Assembly: GCF_900143055.1 (NCBI RefSeq)
Contig: NZ_FRCW01000009.1
Location: 1-64,000 of the forward strand
DNA: 64,000 bases
Direction: 5' to 3'
DNA from: Fibrobacter sp. UWR3
Lineage (GTDB): Bacteria > Fibrobacterota > Fibrobacteria > Fibrobacterales > Fibrobacteraceae
Under the pieces are notes generated by a model. That model was given only the letters and a program-made list of their open reading frames with translations, made no database searches and was not told the DNA's origin. The position numbers were made by a program, and so were the translations under genes. Positions within the stretch are counted from its first letter, which is position 1. The number at the start of each line of letters is the position of its first letter. Shown here one piece after another: positions 16,310-25,232 of the stretch.

Positions 16310-18715
16310 CTATCTACCCCTCTTCATCTGCTTGAGGAGGGCGCTCATTTTCGGGGGCTGGGCAACCACGTTCTTCTTGGGCGCAAAACCCGGGCGATCC
16401 TTGCCCGCAATCTTGTTCTTGAGGTCAGCGATGGTCGCATGGCCCTGGATGCCGCCCTGCGGGCGGGCATTGCCGCGAGCACCATCGCGGCCGCGGCCAC
16501 CGAAGTTCCCGCGAGAACCGCCGACACGCTGGCCGCGAGGGCCAGTCACACCCGCACCTGCCACACCGTCGGTAGATTCCTGCTTCATCGAGAGGCTGAT
16601 ACGCTTCTGGTTCGCATCTACGGCAACAACGCGCACCTTCACGACATCGCCCACGGTCAGGACTTCCTTCGCGTCGGTCACGTACTTGTCGCTGATTTCA
16701 GAAATATGCACGAGGCCATCCTGGTGAACGCCAATGTCCACGAACGCGCCGAAGTTCGCCACGTTCGTGACCACGCCTTCCATCCAGCTGCCCGTAACGA
16801 GGTCGTTGATGGTCTTGATGCGGTCATCGAATTTCGCATAACGGAATTCCTTACGCGGGTCGCGGCTCGGCTTCTGCAGTTCCTTCACGATATCGTCGAG
16901 GGTAGCCTTACCCACCTCGTCGGAGAGGAACTCATCGACCTTGATAGCCTTCACCGCTTCGGCATTGCCCACGATATCCTTCACCGGAACACCCACCTTC
17001 TCGGCCATCTGTTCCACGAGGGCGTAGTTTTCGGGGTGCACCGCGGAATCATCCAGCGGGTTTTCGGCACCCGGGATGCGCATGAAGCCCGCCGCCTGCT
17101 CGAAGGCCTTCGGACCGAAGCCCTTCACCTTCTTCAGGTCTTCACGGCTGGCAAACGCGCCGTTCTCTTCGCGGTACTTCACGATGGCTTCCGAAAGCGT
17201 ATTGCTGAGGCCCGCCACATGGGCAAGGAGCGGAGCGGAAGCGCTGTTCACGTCCACACCCACCATGTTCACGCAGCTTTCCACCACTTCGTCGAGGCGT
17301 TTCTTGAGTTCGCGCTGGTTCACGTCGTGCTGGTACTGGCCCACGCCGATAGACTGCGGGTCTACCTTCACGAGTTCGGCAAGCGGGTCCTGCAGGCGGC
17401 GGCCAATCGAAATCGCGCCGCGGGTCGTCACGTCTTCCTTCGGGAATTCCTGGATGGCAATCATGCTTGCGCTGTAAACGGAAGCGCCGGCCTCGCTCAC
17501 GATAACGCGCGGCGGAACCTTGCCCTTGAACTTGAGGGCCATCTCGCCACAGAAGGCGTCGGTTTCGCGGCTCGCGGTTCCGTTACCAATGGCGATGAGG
17601 TCAATCTTGTACTTGTCGATGAGCTGCATCAGGTACACAGCGGCACCGGCCTTGTCGTTCCACGGTTCATGCGGCTTGATAATGCCATGATCCATGAACT
17701 TGCCGTTTTCGTCGAGCACAGCCACCTTGCAGCCCGTACGGAAACCCGGGTCGAGAGCGAGCACGGCCTTGTGACCGGCAGGGGCGGCAAGCAGAACGTC
17801 TTGCAGGTTCTTGCTGAACACCTTGAAGGCTTCCTCTTCGGCGGCGTCCTTGAGCATCAGGCGCACTTCGCTTTCCATGCTCGGCTGCAGCAGGCGTTCC
17901 CAGGCGTCCTGGCACATGGCCTCCAGGTACGGAGTCCAGGTCGTTTCGCCCTTGATAATCTGGGTCTTGAGGTAGCCGACCATTTCGTCGTTCGGCACTT
18001 CGATGGTGAGGCGCAGCACCTTCTCCTTTTCGCCACGGCGGAGCGCAAGCATGCGGTGGCTCGGAATCTTGCTGACCGGCTCGCTGAAGTCGTAATAGTC
18101 CTTGAACTTTGTCTCCTGCTTCTCGAAATCCTTCTTGACCTTGGAAACCATCACGCCGGTCTTTTCCATCTTGGCACGGAGGTACTGGCGGAATTCGGTA
18201 TTGTCGGCAACCTCTTCGGCGAGAATGTCGGCGGCACCCTTGAGGGCGGCCTTCGGGTCGGCAAGGCCCTTCTCCTCGGAGAGGTAGATGCGGGCGATTT
18301 CTTCGGCGGTGTTGCCGGTATTTTCCTGTGCCCACATCAGGCGAGCCAGCGGTTCAAGACCGAGTTCCTTCGCGATGGTCGCGCGGGTGCGCTTCTTGGG
18401 CTTGTACGGGGCGTAAATATCTTCGAGGAGAGTCTTGTCCTTGCAGGCCTCGATCTGGGCCTTGAGTTCGGGAGTGAGCTTGCCCTGTTCCTCGATGCTC
18501 TTGAGCACCGTTTCCTTACGGTCGGCAAGTTCCTGCAGATAGTCGCGACGGTGGCTGATGTCGCGCAGTTCAATTTCGTTCAGCGAACCCGTCTGGTCCT
18601 TGCGGTAGCGGGCGATAAAGGGGACCGTGCCCCCCTGGTCCATGAGTTCAAGCGCCTTAGCGACGCGCCATACTTCGAGCTTCAGTTCTTCGGCAATAAT
18701 TGCGGAAAAATCCAT
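16310..18715 (-). CDS. tex: Tex-like RNA-binding protein (S1 domain)
   Basis: This cytoplasmic nucleic-acid-binding protein of the Tex/YhgF family affects transcription and stress tolerance in other bacteria. The 801 residues follow the family order. A helical Tex N-domain contains VPFIARYRKDQTGSLNE. A YqgF/RNase H-like domain is near 317 (VLALDPGFRTGCKVAVLD). Helix-hairpin-helix repeats include VGVDVNSASAPLLAHVAGL and LKKVKGFGPKAFEQAAGF. The S1 domain starts near 640 (GVVTNVANFGAFVDIGVHQD), and a Gly/Arg-rich tail follows. The AGGAAT before the ATG fits the start. It is divergent from the small lipoprotein gene at 18970. Confidence 0.96.
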   Translation of the reverse strand: MDFSAIIAEELKLEVWRVAKALELMDQGGTVPFIARYRKDQTGSLNEIELRDISHRRDYLQELADRKETVLKSIEEQGKLTPELKAQIEACKDKTLLEDIYAPYKPKKRTRATIAKELGLEPLARLMWAQENTGNTAEEIARIYLSEEKGLADPKAALKGAADILAEEVADNTEFRQYLRAKMEKTGVMVSKVKKDFEKQETKFKDYYDFSEPVSKIPSHRMLALRRGEKEKVLRLTIEVPNDEMVGYLKTQIIKGETTWTPYLEAMCQDAWERLLQPSMESEVRLMLKDAAEEEAFKVFSKNLQDVLLAAPAGHKAVLALDPGFRTGCKVAVLDENGKFMDHGIIKPHEPWNDKAGAAVYLMQLIDKYKIDLIAIGNGTASRETDAFCGEMALKFKGKVPPRVIVSEAGASVYSASMIAIQEFPKEDVTTRGAISIGRRLQDPLAELVKVDPQSIGVGQYQHDVNQRELKKRLDEVVESCVNMVGVDVNSASAPLLAHVAGLSNTLSEAIVKYREENGAFASREDLKKVKGFGPKAFEQAAGFMRIPGAENPLDDSAVHPENYALVEQMAEKVGVPVKDIVGNAEAVKAIKVDEFLSDEVGKATLDDIVKELQKPSRDPRKEFRYAKFDDRIKTINDLVTGSWMEGVVTNVANFGAFVDIGVHQDGLVHISEISDKYVTDAKEVLTVGDVVKVRVVAVDANQKRISLSMKQESTDGVAGAGVTGPRGQRVGGSRGNFGGRGRDGARGNARPQGGIQGHATIADLKNKIAGKDRPGFAPKKNVVAQPPKMSALLKQMKRGR

Positions 18716-18969
18716 GTTCTATTCCTATATGTAGATTTTTAGGGTCATAAATGCCCTGGGTTGACAAAGGCGGAATATAGCAAATGAAAATGTCAGTTTT
18801 ATGACAGAAAAGGCCTTTTTACAAGAAGCATTTTTTGCCACGCACCGTCAAAGCAGCCCTATTTCGTTGAATATCAACGTTTTAGCCCGATTGTGAAAAA
18901 TCCCACACAACATTACCACAACCGGAAAATTTTTGGTATTTTAAGGAAGACGTCCAACAGGAGTTCCGG

Positions 18970-19350
18970 ATGAAAAGACTTATCGCCATCGCCATGTGCG
19001 CAATTTTTGCGGGGTGCCTAGAGCCCCAGCAGGTCAAGGTAGAAATACCTGCCCAAGAGACGCACGCCAAGGCGGAGTCCGTTTTCGACAGCGGCCTGGG
19101 TTGGACCCCGGTAAAGACGGTCAAGGTTTTCACGCTCGGCGAAAAGAAGGTCGAGGTGGAACAGATTGCCGTAAGCAGCAAGCAGGATATCGACAGGGCC
19201 CTGAAGGAAGGCGCCAAGCACTGGATTACGGACTCAATCTTTATACACGAATCCGCAGACTTTATACTCATCCGCGAATACAGGCGCGACGCTCCACGGT
19301 TCTACGAATACCCGCGCAGCCAGTTCGTATTCGAGTTTCAGCCCAAGTAG
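18970..19350 (+). CDS. Small lipoprotein of unknown function
   Basis: A short leader (MKRLIAIAMCAIFAGC) ends in a lipobox, so the mature product of about 110 residues should be membrane-anchored. The rest includes TLGEKKVEVEQIAVSS and an aromatic, Arg-rich C-terminus. No family was recognised. The ribosome binding site AGGAGT lies 6 bp before the ATG. Its 3' end overlaps the convergent acyltransferase gene by 13 bp. Confidence 0.72.
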   Translation: MKRLIAIAMCAIFAGCLEPQQVKVEIPAQETHAKAESVFDSGLGWTPVKTVKVFTLGEKKVEVEQIAVSSKQDIDRALKEGAKHWITDSIFIHESADFILIREYRRDAPRFYEYPRSQFVFEFQPK

Positions 19351-20261
19351 ATTTCGGGATTTTTAGAATAGAACCTGCGATGAGTCCAGCCGTACCAGAG
19401 GGCTGGATTTTCTTTTATGCGGGATTCGAGCCAGGCGTTGAAGGCGGGCATGACACCGCCGGGCTTTGAGCTTTTATCGCAGGGAGCGGAAGCTTCATTG
19501 CAAGTGTCGGATGCGCGCGGCAGTTCAATCGCATGGAGCACGTGAATTGTTTTCGAGATGCCGGGAACGTCCGTTTTAGACTGTCCGCGGCAATCCTCCA
19601 GCCAGCAGATATACACGGGCGTCTCGGGGCGGTGCCGGAGCAGAAAGTCCGGGAGCGGGTTGTTGCGCACGGGCCTGTGCATGAACTCGCCATCGAGCGC
19701 ACTCGGGATGCGGCTATCCTGATCGGCCAGCAGACAAACTAACTTCCCATCACCCAGCAGGCGCAAGAACTCCCGCGGGGTGCGCGCATCTACGCCGTAA
19801 GGGCGACCATCGACGGCCCGAATTCGCTTGTCCAAAATGCGGTTGAGCCAGGCAGGCCTTAGCGGGATGTAGCTTGCCACCAGCGGGATTCCGAGGCGGC
19901 AGAGCCAGGGGCCAATCGCCTCGTAGTTCCCGAAATGCGCCGTAAGGAATATACCACCACCGCGCATCTTCTCGAGGACCGGTGCAGAACCTTCCGCAAG
20001 GGCAAAGTCCCAACCCTCGATGCGGCAGGGGTACGCCGATACTTCGCGGGGCAACTTCTTGAATGTCGGGAACCGGAAAAGGAGTTCACCCGCGTGGTGC
20101 GCGAGATTGCAGATGAGCGTGCCGTAAAACTTTGAGTAACTCGTGCCATAGACATGCCGCAGGTTCGCGTACACCGTAGAGCGCTTCCACCCGCTGGAGC
20201 GGAGCACGAAACCGGCGGTTCGCGCGAACACTTTCGACATGATGGAACGGAGTACGGGCAT
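19338..20261 (-). CDS. LpxL/HtrB-like lipid A acyltransferase family protein
   Basis: This is a predicted inner-membrane acyltransferase that adds a secondary acyl chain to lipid A or a related lipid. The HX4E catalytic motif appears as TAHFGNYEA, followed by the family segments GIPLVASYIPLRPAWLN and LVCLLADQD. About 307 residues are counted from the ATG at 20261, typical for LpxL/LpxM. An in-frame ATG at 20315 would add 18 residues but would place the palindrome at 20291-20309 inside the gene. The C-terminal region has an unusual Cys/Ser-rich insertion near the DTCNEASAPCDKSSKP stretch. The gene is divergent from the TIGR02147 gene at 20426. Confidence 0.84.
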   Translation of the reverse strand: MPVLRSIMSKVFARTAGFVLRSSGWKRSTVYANLRHVYGTSYSKFYGTLICNLAHHAGELLFRFPTFKKLPREVSAYPCRIEGWDFALAEGSAPVLEKMRGGGIFLTAHFGNYEAIGPWLCRLGIPLVASYIPLRPAWLNRILDKRIRAVDGRPYGVDARTPREFLRLLGDGKLVCLLADQDSRIPSALDGEFMHRPVRNNPLPDFLLRHRPETPVYICWLEDCRGQSKTDVPGISKTIHVLHAIELPRASDTCNEASAPCDKSSKPGGVMPAFNAWLESRIKENPALWYGWTHRRFYSKNPEIYLG

Positions 20262-20290
20262 ATTACAGCAAAATATACTTAAAAATTGAT

Positions 20291-20384
20291 ATGATACGCA
20301 CCGTATCATTCCCATAAAAATATTGAAAATTTTTGTCTAAAAAATTAAGTTTTTACAACAATTTTCTCATTTTTGTATCATTCC
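20291..20384 (+). promoter_or_regulatory. Candidate operator: palindrome plus repeated half-site
   Basis: ATGATACG-CAC-CGTATCAT (20291-20309) is a perfect 8-bp inverted repeat. Its right half plus flank, GTATCATTCC (20303-20312), recurs exactly at 20375-20384. Both sites lie just before the TIGR02147 gene (start 20426) and close to the divergent acyltransferase gene. Self-regulation by the helix-turn-helix protein is an inference. Confidence 0.6.
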
Positions 20385-20425
20385 AAGTATTGCTTTTTCA
20401 AAATACAGAAGATAAATTTATAGAC

Positions 20426-21259
20426 ATGAAACCGATAACCGAATACAAGGACTACCGCAAGTTCATGCAGGACTTCTACGACGAGCGCAAGCGCACGGGC
20501 GCGTTCTCGTGGAGGGAATTCTCGAAACTTGCGGGGTTTGCATCCCCCACCTACCTCAAGCTGGTATGCGAAGGCAAGAGTGGCCTGAGCAAGGTCAAGA
20601 TGTTGCAGGTTTCCAAGGCGATGGGGCTCACCGGTTACGAGGAGGAATACTTCTCGCTGCTCGTGACACTTGCCAAGGCAACCAAGGATGCCGACAAGAA
20701 GGCAACGCTGCTCAAACTGGAAAAGATTGCAGTCGAGCACAAGGTGCGCGTTGTCGATAGCGAAGCCTTCCAGTATTACGAATCCTGGAAGTACCCGGTA
20801 ATTCGCGAACTTGCGCCAATGATGCCGGGAGCACAGCCGCGAAAGATTGCCGACGAGTGCAAGGAATATGTTTCCGCCGAAGAAGTCCGCGACATCCTCG
20901 CCTTCCTGGTGAAAGCAGGGTTCCTGAAGAAGGACGGCGAGAAGGCCTATTCACAGACCGAGAAGGCTGTCATCGGTTCGGCAGAAGCGCAACCTATTGC
21001 CATCCGCGCCATGCACAAGGAAATGGGCAATATGGCCGTGCGTGCGGTAGACCGCTACAGCGCAAGCGAGCGGTACTTTACCGGAATGACCATCGGCGTG
21101 AACGAATCCAACTATGCACGCATCGTCGCCGAAATCGATGCCTGCGCCAAGAAAATCGCCGCCATCGCAAACGAGGGCGGCAAACTGGACCAGGTCTATG
21201 GCCTGAACTTTCAACTTTTCCCGTTTACAAACAAGATAGAAGGAGTGAACCATGCTTAA
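20426..21259 (+). CDS. TIGR02147/DUF4423 regulator-like protein (cassette 2)
   Basis: The 277 residues are clearly paralogous to the proteins at 14036 and 37639. The N-terminal motif ITEYKDYRKFMQDFYDERK precedes a Cro-like helix-turn-helix (WREFSKLAGFASPTYLKLV, then GLSKVKMLQVSKAMGL). The family signature YYESWKYPVIRELAPMM follows at about 120. A winged-helix-like RDILAFLVKAGFLKKDGEKAYS segment is next, and the C-terminal part contains RYFTGMTIGVNESNYARIV. The ATG at 20426 aligns with the other copies. Its stop overlaps the following lipoprotein start by 8 bp (ATGCTTAA). Confidence 0.88.
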   Translation: MKPITEYKDYRKFMQDFYDERKRTGAFSWREFSKLAGFASPTYLKLVCEGKSGLSKVKMLQVSKAMGLTGYEEEYFSLLVTLAKATKDADKKATLLKLEKIAVEHKVRVVDSEAFQYYESWKYPVIRELAPMMPGAQPRKIADECKEYVSAEEVRDILAFLVKAGFLKKDGEKAYSQTEKAVIGSAEAQPIAIRAMHKEMGNMAVRAVDRYSASERYFTGMTIGVNESNYARIVAEIDACAKKIAAIANEGGKLDQVYGLNFQLFPFTNKIEGVNHA

Positions 21260-22538
21260 CCTCAAGAAGAATCTCTATATCGCAGGCGCGTTCGCCCTTT
21301 GCGCTCTGGCAGCCTGCTCTTCGGATAACCCCTCTTCGGCGGGCTCCACGACCATGCCGAACGCGACTGCCGAAAACAGCAGTTCTTCGGACGAGGTGAC
21401 AACAAGTTCCTCGGACAACGCAATTACTAGTTCGGCAGACGAAGAAATCAACAGCAGTTCCTCCGTAAATTCTTTCGTTCCAGGTAAAGGCATCGTCTTC
21501 ACGACCGCAGCCACATCGGTAAAGAAAATCAATCAGGGCGAAGTCACCGTCTACGGCAATGAAAACGGAGCGGAAGCGACCTGTTCCGCAGGCAAGTACG
21601 CCAGCACGAAGAAATACCTGGCGAGAATCAGCATTGCCGACGGTGAAACCATGGAACGGACAATCGGGTTATACAACTTCGGAAGTGCCTGCAACGATAT
21701 CTACAAGGCTTTCCAGGAATCGTGCAATTCCGGCTTGGTAGATGTCGCACCAGATGCAGTATGTAGCGGGAACGGAGACTTAAAGGCTTTCTGCTACGCT
21801 TCCAAAACTGATTCCGTTACGACATGCAATGCAAGAGGCGAATGCGTCACAGCAGGGCCGGATTCCACAATCAACTTCGACACGCTTCTTGAAAGTTTCA
21901 CCAAGGAATCCAACGATATCTGCGGCACCATCGCAGACGGTGTAGACACGACAGAATACGACATTCCCAAATCAGACCCCGACAGCAGCATCAAGGCGAA
22001 TTCCGGCAGGGTATTCATCCTTGAACCTAATACAGATAAACTAGATGTTACCGATGAAGAGCGTGCGGTTCTGGACAGTCTTGCATCGGCTTTCCCGGAA
22101 AAACGCAGGATAGACGAAATCGACGGCATGACCATTTTTATCAACGACGATGCCGAATACTACTTCACGACGGAAGGCAAGAAATTCATCCTTAACGAAG
22201 ATGACAACACCTGTACCGGAAACATATATGCGGAAGAACTTGGTGTAATGCGTTCCGTATCAAAATACGGCAACTGGCGTGTAACCAATACAACTACCCT
22301 CCTGGTTCGCGACATCGGAATTGTATACCTGGTCAATGACGGTACCGGTTCGGCCAAGGAAGTTTTCCAAGCGGAATGCGAAGCGACAAACGGTTCTTAT
22401 TACGAATATATCGAGAAGGCATTTGGATGTGCCGTAAAGAATTTCACCGGCATTCCGTTCGAAACCATCGTTAGCGAACAGGAAACCTTGAGTAGGAACA
22501 ATTTCAATATTCTTCCGGAATTCACTCCGCGAAACTAG
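21252..22538 (+). CDS. Ser-rich lipoprotein (cassette 2, downstream gene)
   Basis: The leader ends in a lipobox (FALCALAAC). A Ser/Thr-rich linker (about 23-75, with several SSSS runs) follows, as in other exported Fibrobacter proteins. The remainder of the 428 residues has many Cys (for example NARGEC and DNTCTGN) that could form disulfides in the periplasm. No known domain was recognised; two YYF/YYEY-containing beta segments lie near the C-terminus. The gene starts within the stop region of the TIGR02147 gene, so its translation is probably coupled to that gene. Confidence 0.8.
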   Translation: MLNLKKNLYIAGAFALCALAACSSDNPSSAGSTTMPNATAENSSSSDEVTTSSSDNAITSSADEEINSSSSVNSFVPGKGIVFTTAATSVKKINQGEVTVYGNENGAEATCSAGKYASTKKYLARISIADGETMERTIGLYNFGSACNDIYKAFQESCNSGLVDVAPDAVCSGNGDLKAFCYASKTDSVTTCNARGECVTAGPDSTINFDTLLESFTKESNDICGTIADGVDTTEYDIPKSDPDSSIKANSGRVFILEPNTDKLDVTDEERAVLDSLASAFPEKRRIDEIDGMTIFINDDAEYYFTTEGKKFILNEDDNTCTGNIYAEELGVMRSVSKYGNWRVTNTTTLLVRDIGIVYLVNDGTGSAKEVFQAECEATNGSYYEYIEKAFGCAVKNFTGIPFETIVSEQETLSRNNFNILPEFTPRN

Positions 22539-22601
22539 AACGCACTAAAAATTATACTAGATTGTTATCCGTTGCGGCACGTGTCGCGACGGAGTTTTTT
22601 T

Positions 22602-23525
22602 ATGGCAATTTTCAATAGCATTCTCGAAACTATCGGCAACACGCCACTCGTACGCATCAACAAGTTGAACAAGGGCGACGCCGAAGTCTACGTAAAACTC
22701 GAAAGTTTCAACCCGCTCGGCAGCGCGAAAGACCGCGTGGCGTTCAACATGATTGAGCGCGCCGAAAAGGAAGGCAAGCTCAAGCCGGGCGCGCTCATCA
22801 TCGAGCCGACCAGCGGCAATACGGGCGTCGGACTCGCCTACGTGGGTGCGGTAAAGGGCTACAAGGTGGTGCTCACGATGCCCGATTCCATGAGCGTCGA
22901 GCGCCAGATGCTCCTGAAGGCGCTCGGGGCCGAGGTCGTGCTGACCGAAGGCGCGAAGGGCATGGCGGGCTGCATCGAGAAGGCGAACGAGATTGCGGCG
23001 CAGAACCCGGGAAGTTTCATTCCGCAGCAGTTCGAGAATCCGGCGAACCCGGAGGCGCACTACCTCACGACGGGTCCCGAAATCTGGAACGATACCGAGG
23101 GCAACGTAGACGTGTTTATCGCGACGGCGGGCACGGGCGGAACCGTAAGCGGTACGGCGAAGTACCTCAAGGAAAAGAACCCGAACGTTTATGTAATCGC
23201 CATCGAGCCCGATGACTCCCCGATGATTAGCAAGGGTGTAGCGGGTCCGCACAAGATACAGGGAATCGGTGCGAACTTTATCCCGAAAATCTACGACCCG
23301 AAGGTGGTCGACGAGGTGTACCTCACCAGCACGGAGAAGGCCGGGAACGCGGCCCGAGCGGCAGCAAGCGAAGAAGGCATCTTCGTCGGGATTTCGTCCG
23401 GAGCGGCTCTGGAATGCGCGTTGACGGTTGCGAAGCGCCCCGAATTCAAGGGCAAGCGAATCGTCGCGCTCCTCCCCGATACGGGCGAACGCTACCTGAG
23501 CACCTGGCTCTGGACGGAAAAGTAG
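22602..23525 (+). CDS. cysK: Cysteine synthase (O-acetylserine sulfhydrylase)
   Basis: This PLP enzyme makes cysteine from O-acetylserine and sulfide. The 307 residues show NTPLVRINKL, the PLP lysine in NPLGSAKDRVAFNM, the substrate loop EPTSGNTGVGLAY, the phosphate-binding GTGGTVSGTAKYLK and ISSGAALECAL. The ATG at 22602 follows GGAG with 7-bp spacing; upstream in-frame codons lack support. The length matches CysK rather than CysM or cystathionine beta-synthase. It stands alone between a lipoprotein and putP. No T-box or other riboswitch was seen upstream. Confidence 0.94.
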   Translation: MAIFNSILETIGNTPLVRINKLNKGDAEVYVKLESFNPLGSAKDRVAFNMIERAEKEGKLKPGALIIEPTSGNTGVGLAYVGAVKGYKVVLTMPDSMSVERQMLLKALGAEVVLTEGAKGMAGCIEKANEIAAQNPGSFIPQQFENPANPEAHYLTTGPEIWNDTEGNVDVFIATAGTGGTVSGTAKYLKEKNPNVYVIAIEPDDSPMISKGVAGPHKIQGIGANFIPKIYDPKVVDEVYLTSTEKAGNAARAAASEEGIFVGISSGAALECALTVAKRPEFKGKRIVALLPDTGERYLSTWLWTEK

Positions 23526-23578
23526 CCTGTATAGTTATATTTCAATAAACAAGTATTCGAAAATAGGAGATTCACCAA

Positions 23579-25120
23579 ATGGTCATTACCGTATTTATCC
23601 TGTACCTGCTGATGATGCTCGGTATCGGATTCTACTTTTCCAAGAAGGCGAACAGCCTGAACGCTTACTACCTGGGCAACCGCGGCATGAACAAGTGGGT
23701 GGTCGCGATGTCCGCGCAGGCTTCCGACATGAGCGGCTGGCTCCTGATGGGCCTCCCGGGCGCCATCTTCGTGAGCGGTTTCTCCGAAGCGTGGATCGGT
23801 ATCGGACTTGTCATCGGCACATACCTCAACTGGAAAATCGTGGGTCGCAGGCTCCGCAAGTACAGCCACTTCTGCGGCGACTCCATCACGCTCCCCGACT
23901 TCTTTGCGAACCGCTTCCGCGACAACAAGGGAATCATCCGCGTTATCGCCTCCATCTTCATTCTCGCCTTCTTCCTGTTCTACACGGTTTCGGGCTTTGT
24001 CGCAAGCGCCAAACTCTTCGGCACCATCTTCGGCATGGACTACACCACGGGCCTTATCATCGGTGCGGTCGTCGTGGTGAGCTACACCTTCATGGGCGGT
24101 TTCTTCGCCGTGTGCTGGACGGACTTTATCCAGGCGACCATGATGCTCATCGCCGTCATCGCCATTCCCTCGATTATCATGGCAGGTTCGGGCGGTTTTG
24201 CAGCCACCATGGATGCGGTGAACGCGCAGAATCCCTACCTGATGAGCCTGTTCACGAACGCTACCACCGGCAAGTCCATCGGGCTGATTGCGTTGATTTC
24301 TAGCCTCGCCTGGGGTCTCGGCTATTTTGGCATGCCGCATATTCTGGTGCGCTTCATGAGCATCAAGAACGCCGAAGACATCAAGTTCTCCCGCCGCGTC
24401 GCCATGACCTGGGTCACCATCTGCCTCGGTGCCGCCATCATGATTGCAATCCTCGGCCGCTACTATGTGGAAGCGAACGGCATTACCGTCGCCGACCCGG
24501 AACGCATCTTCATGATTCTCTGCCAGACGCTCTGCCACCCGGCTGTCGCCGCCATTCTCATGGCTGCCATCCTTGCCGCCATCATGAGCACCGCCGACTC
24601 GCAGCTGCTGGTTTCGGCATCTGCATTCAGTAACGACCTCTACAAGCACCTGTTCCGCAAGAATGCGAGCAACAAGGAAGTCATGTGGGTGAGCCGCGGC
24701 GTGGTCGTACTCATTACGGTTATCGCGGTCATCGTCGCCATGCAGGGGGCGCCCAGCGCCAACGGCGCTGCACAGGGCAAGAGCTTCCTCGATGTGGTGA
24801 TGAGCCTCGTGAGCTTTGCCTGGGGCGGATTCGGCGCCTGCTTCGGCCCGATTATGCTCCTTGCCCTGTTCTGGAAGCGCACCTCGCTTCCGGGCGCCAT
24901 CGCGGGTATGCTCGTGGGCGGCATCACCGCATTCGTGTGGAAGTTCTACCTCTCCGGATTCTCCGCCGAAATCTTCCAGATTTACGAACTGGTGCCCGGC
25001 TTCGTGCTTAGCTTTGCGACCATCGTGATCGTGAGCCTCTGCACCAAGGCCCCCAGCAAGGAGATTCAGGAGGAGTTTGACGCTGTGGAACACACGCGCC
25101 TGAGCGATATGAAGCTGTAA
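23579..25120 (+). CDS. putP: Sodium/proline symporter (SSS family)
   Basis: This inner-membrane Na+/solute symporter has 513 residues with about 13 hydrophobic segments. It matches PutP along its length, with the early SAQASDMSGWLLMGLPGA motif and the Na+-site region around MSTADSQLLVSASAFSNDLYKHLFRK. Proline is the likely substrate by family resemblance, but other SSS substrates cannot be excluded. The GGAG before the ATG fits the start. A bidirectional terminator follows at 25160. It lies about 50 bp after cysK with no terminator visible between, so it may be co-transcribed. Confidence 0.9.
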   Translation: MVITVFILYLLMMLGIGFYFSKKANSLNAYYLGNRGMNKWVVAMSAQASDMSGWLLMGLPGAIFVSGFSEAWIGIGLVIGTYLNWKIVGRRLRKYSHFCGDSITLPDFFANRFRDNKGIIRVIASIFILAFFLFYTVSGFVASAKLFGTIFGMDYTTGLIIGAVVVVSYTFMGGFFAVCWTDFIQATMMLIAVIAIPSIIMAGSGGFAATMDAVNAQNPYLMSLFTNATTGKSIGLIALISSLAWGLGYFGMPHILVRFMSIKNAEDIKFSRRVAMTWVTICLGAAIMIAILGRYYVEANGITVADPERIFMILCQTLCHPAVAAILMAAILAAIMSTADSQLLVSASAFSNDLYKHLFRKNASNKEVMWVSRGVVVLITVIAVIVAMQGAPSANGAAQGKSFLDVVMSLVSFAWGGFGACFGPIMLLALFWKRTSLPGAIAGMLVGGITAFVWKFYLSGFSAEIFQIYELVPGFVLSFATIVIVSLCTKAPSKEIQEEFDAVEHTRLSDMKL

Positions 25121-25159
25121 CCTAGAACGGGCTTACGCCCTACAGACGAAAGTACAAAA

Positions 25160-25183
25160 AAGGCCTGCTCGCAAGCAGGCCTT
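25160..25183. terminator. Bidirectional terminator between putP and a lipoprotein gene
   Basis: The 9-bp arms AAGGCCTGC / GCAGGCCTT enclose TCGCAA, with A- and T-rich flanks on both sides. It serves two convergent genes. Confidence 0.88.
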
Positions 25184-25232
25184 TTCATTTTCTAGAGTTT
25201 CATCCCGTATTGGGAACGCGATTCCACTAGGC

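Noticed and set aside
16271-18742. A frame of over 800 codons on the plus strand opposite tex
   Set aside because: It is a shadow of tex, with no ribosome binding site or domain. The minus-strand frame contains all Tex domains.
22539-22601. Riboswitch or T-box before cysK
   Set aside because: The gap is only about 60 bp and shows no T-box or S-box features.
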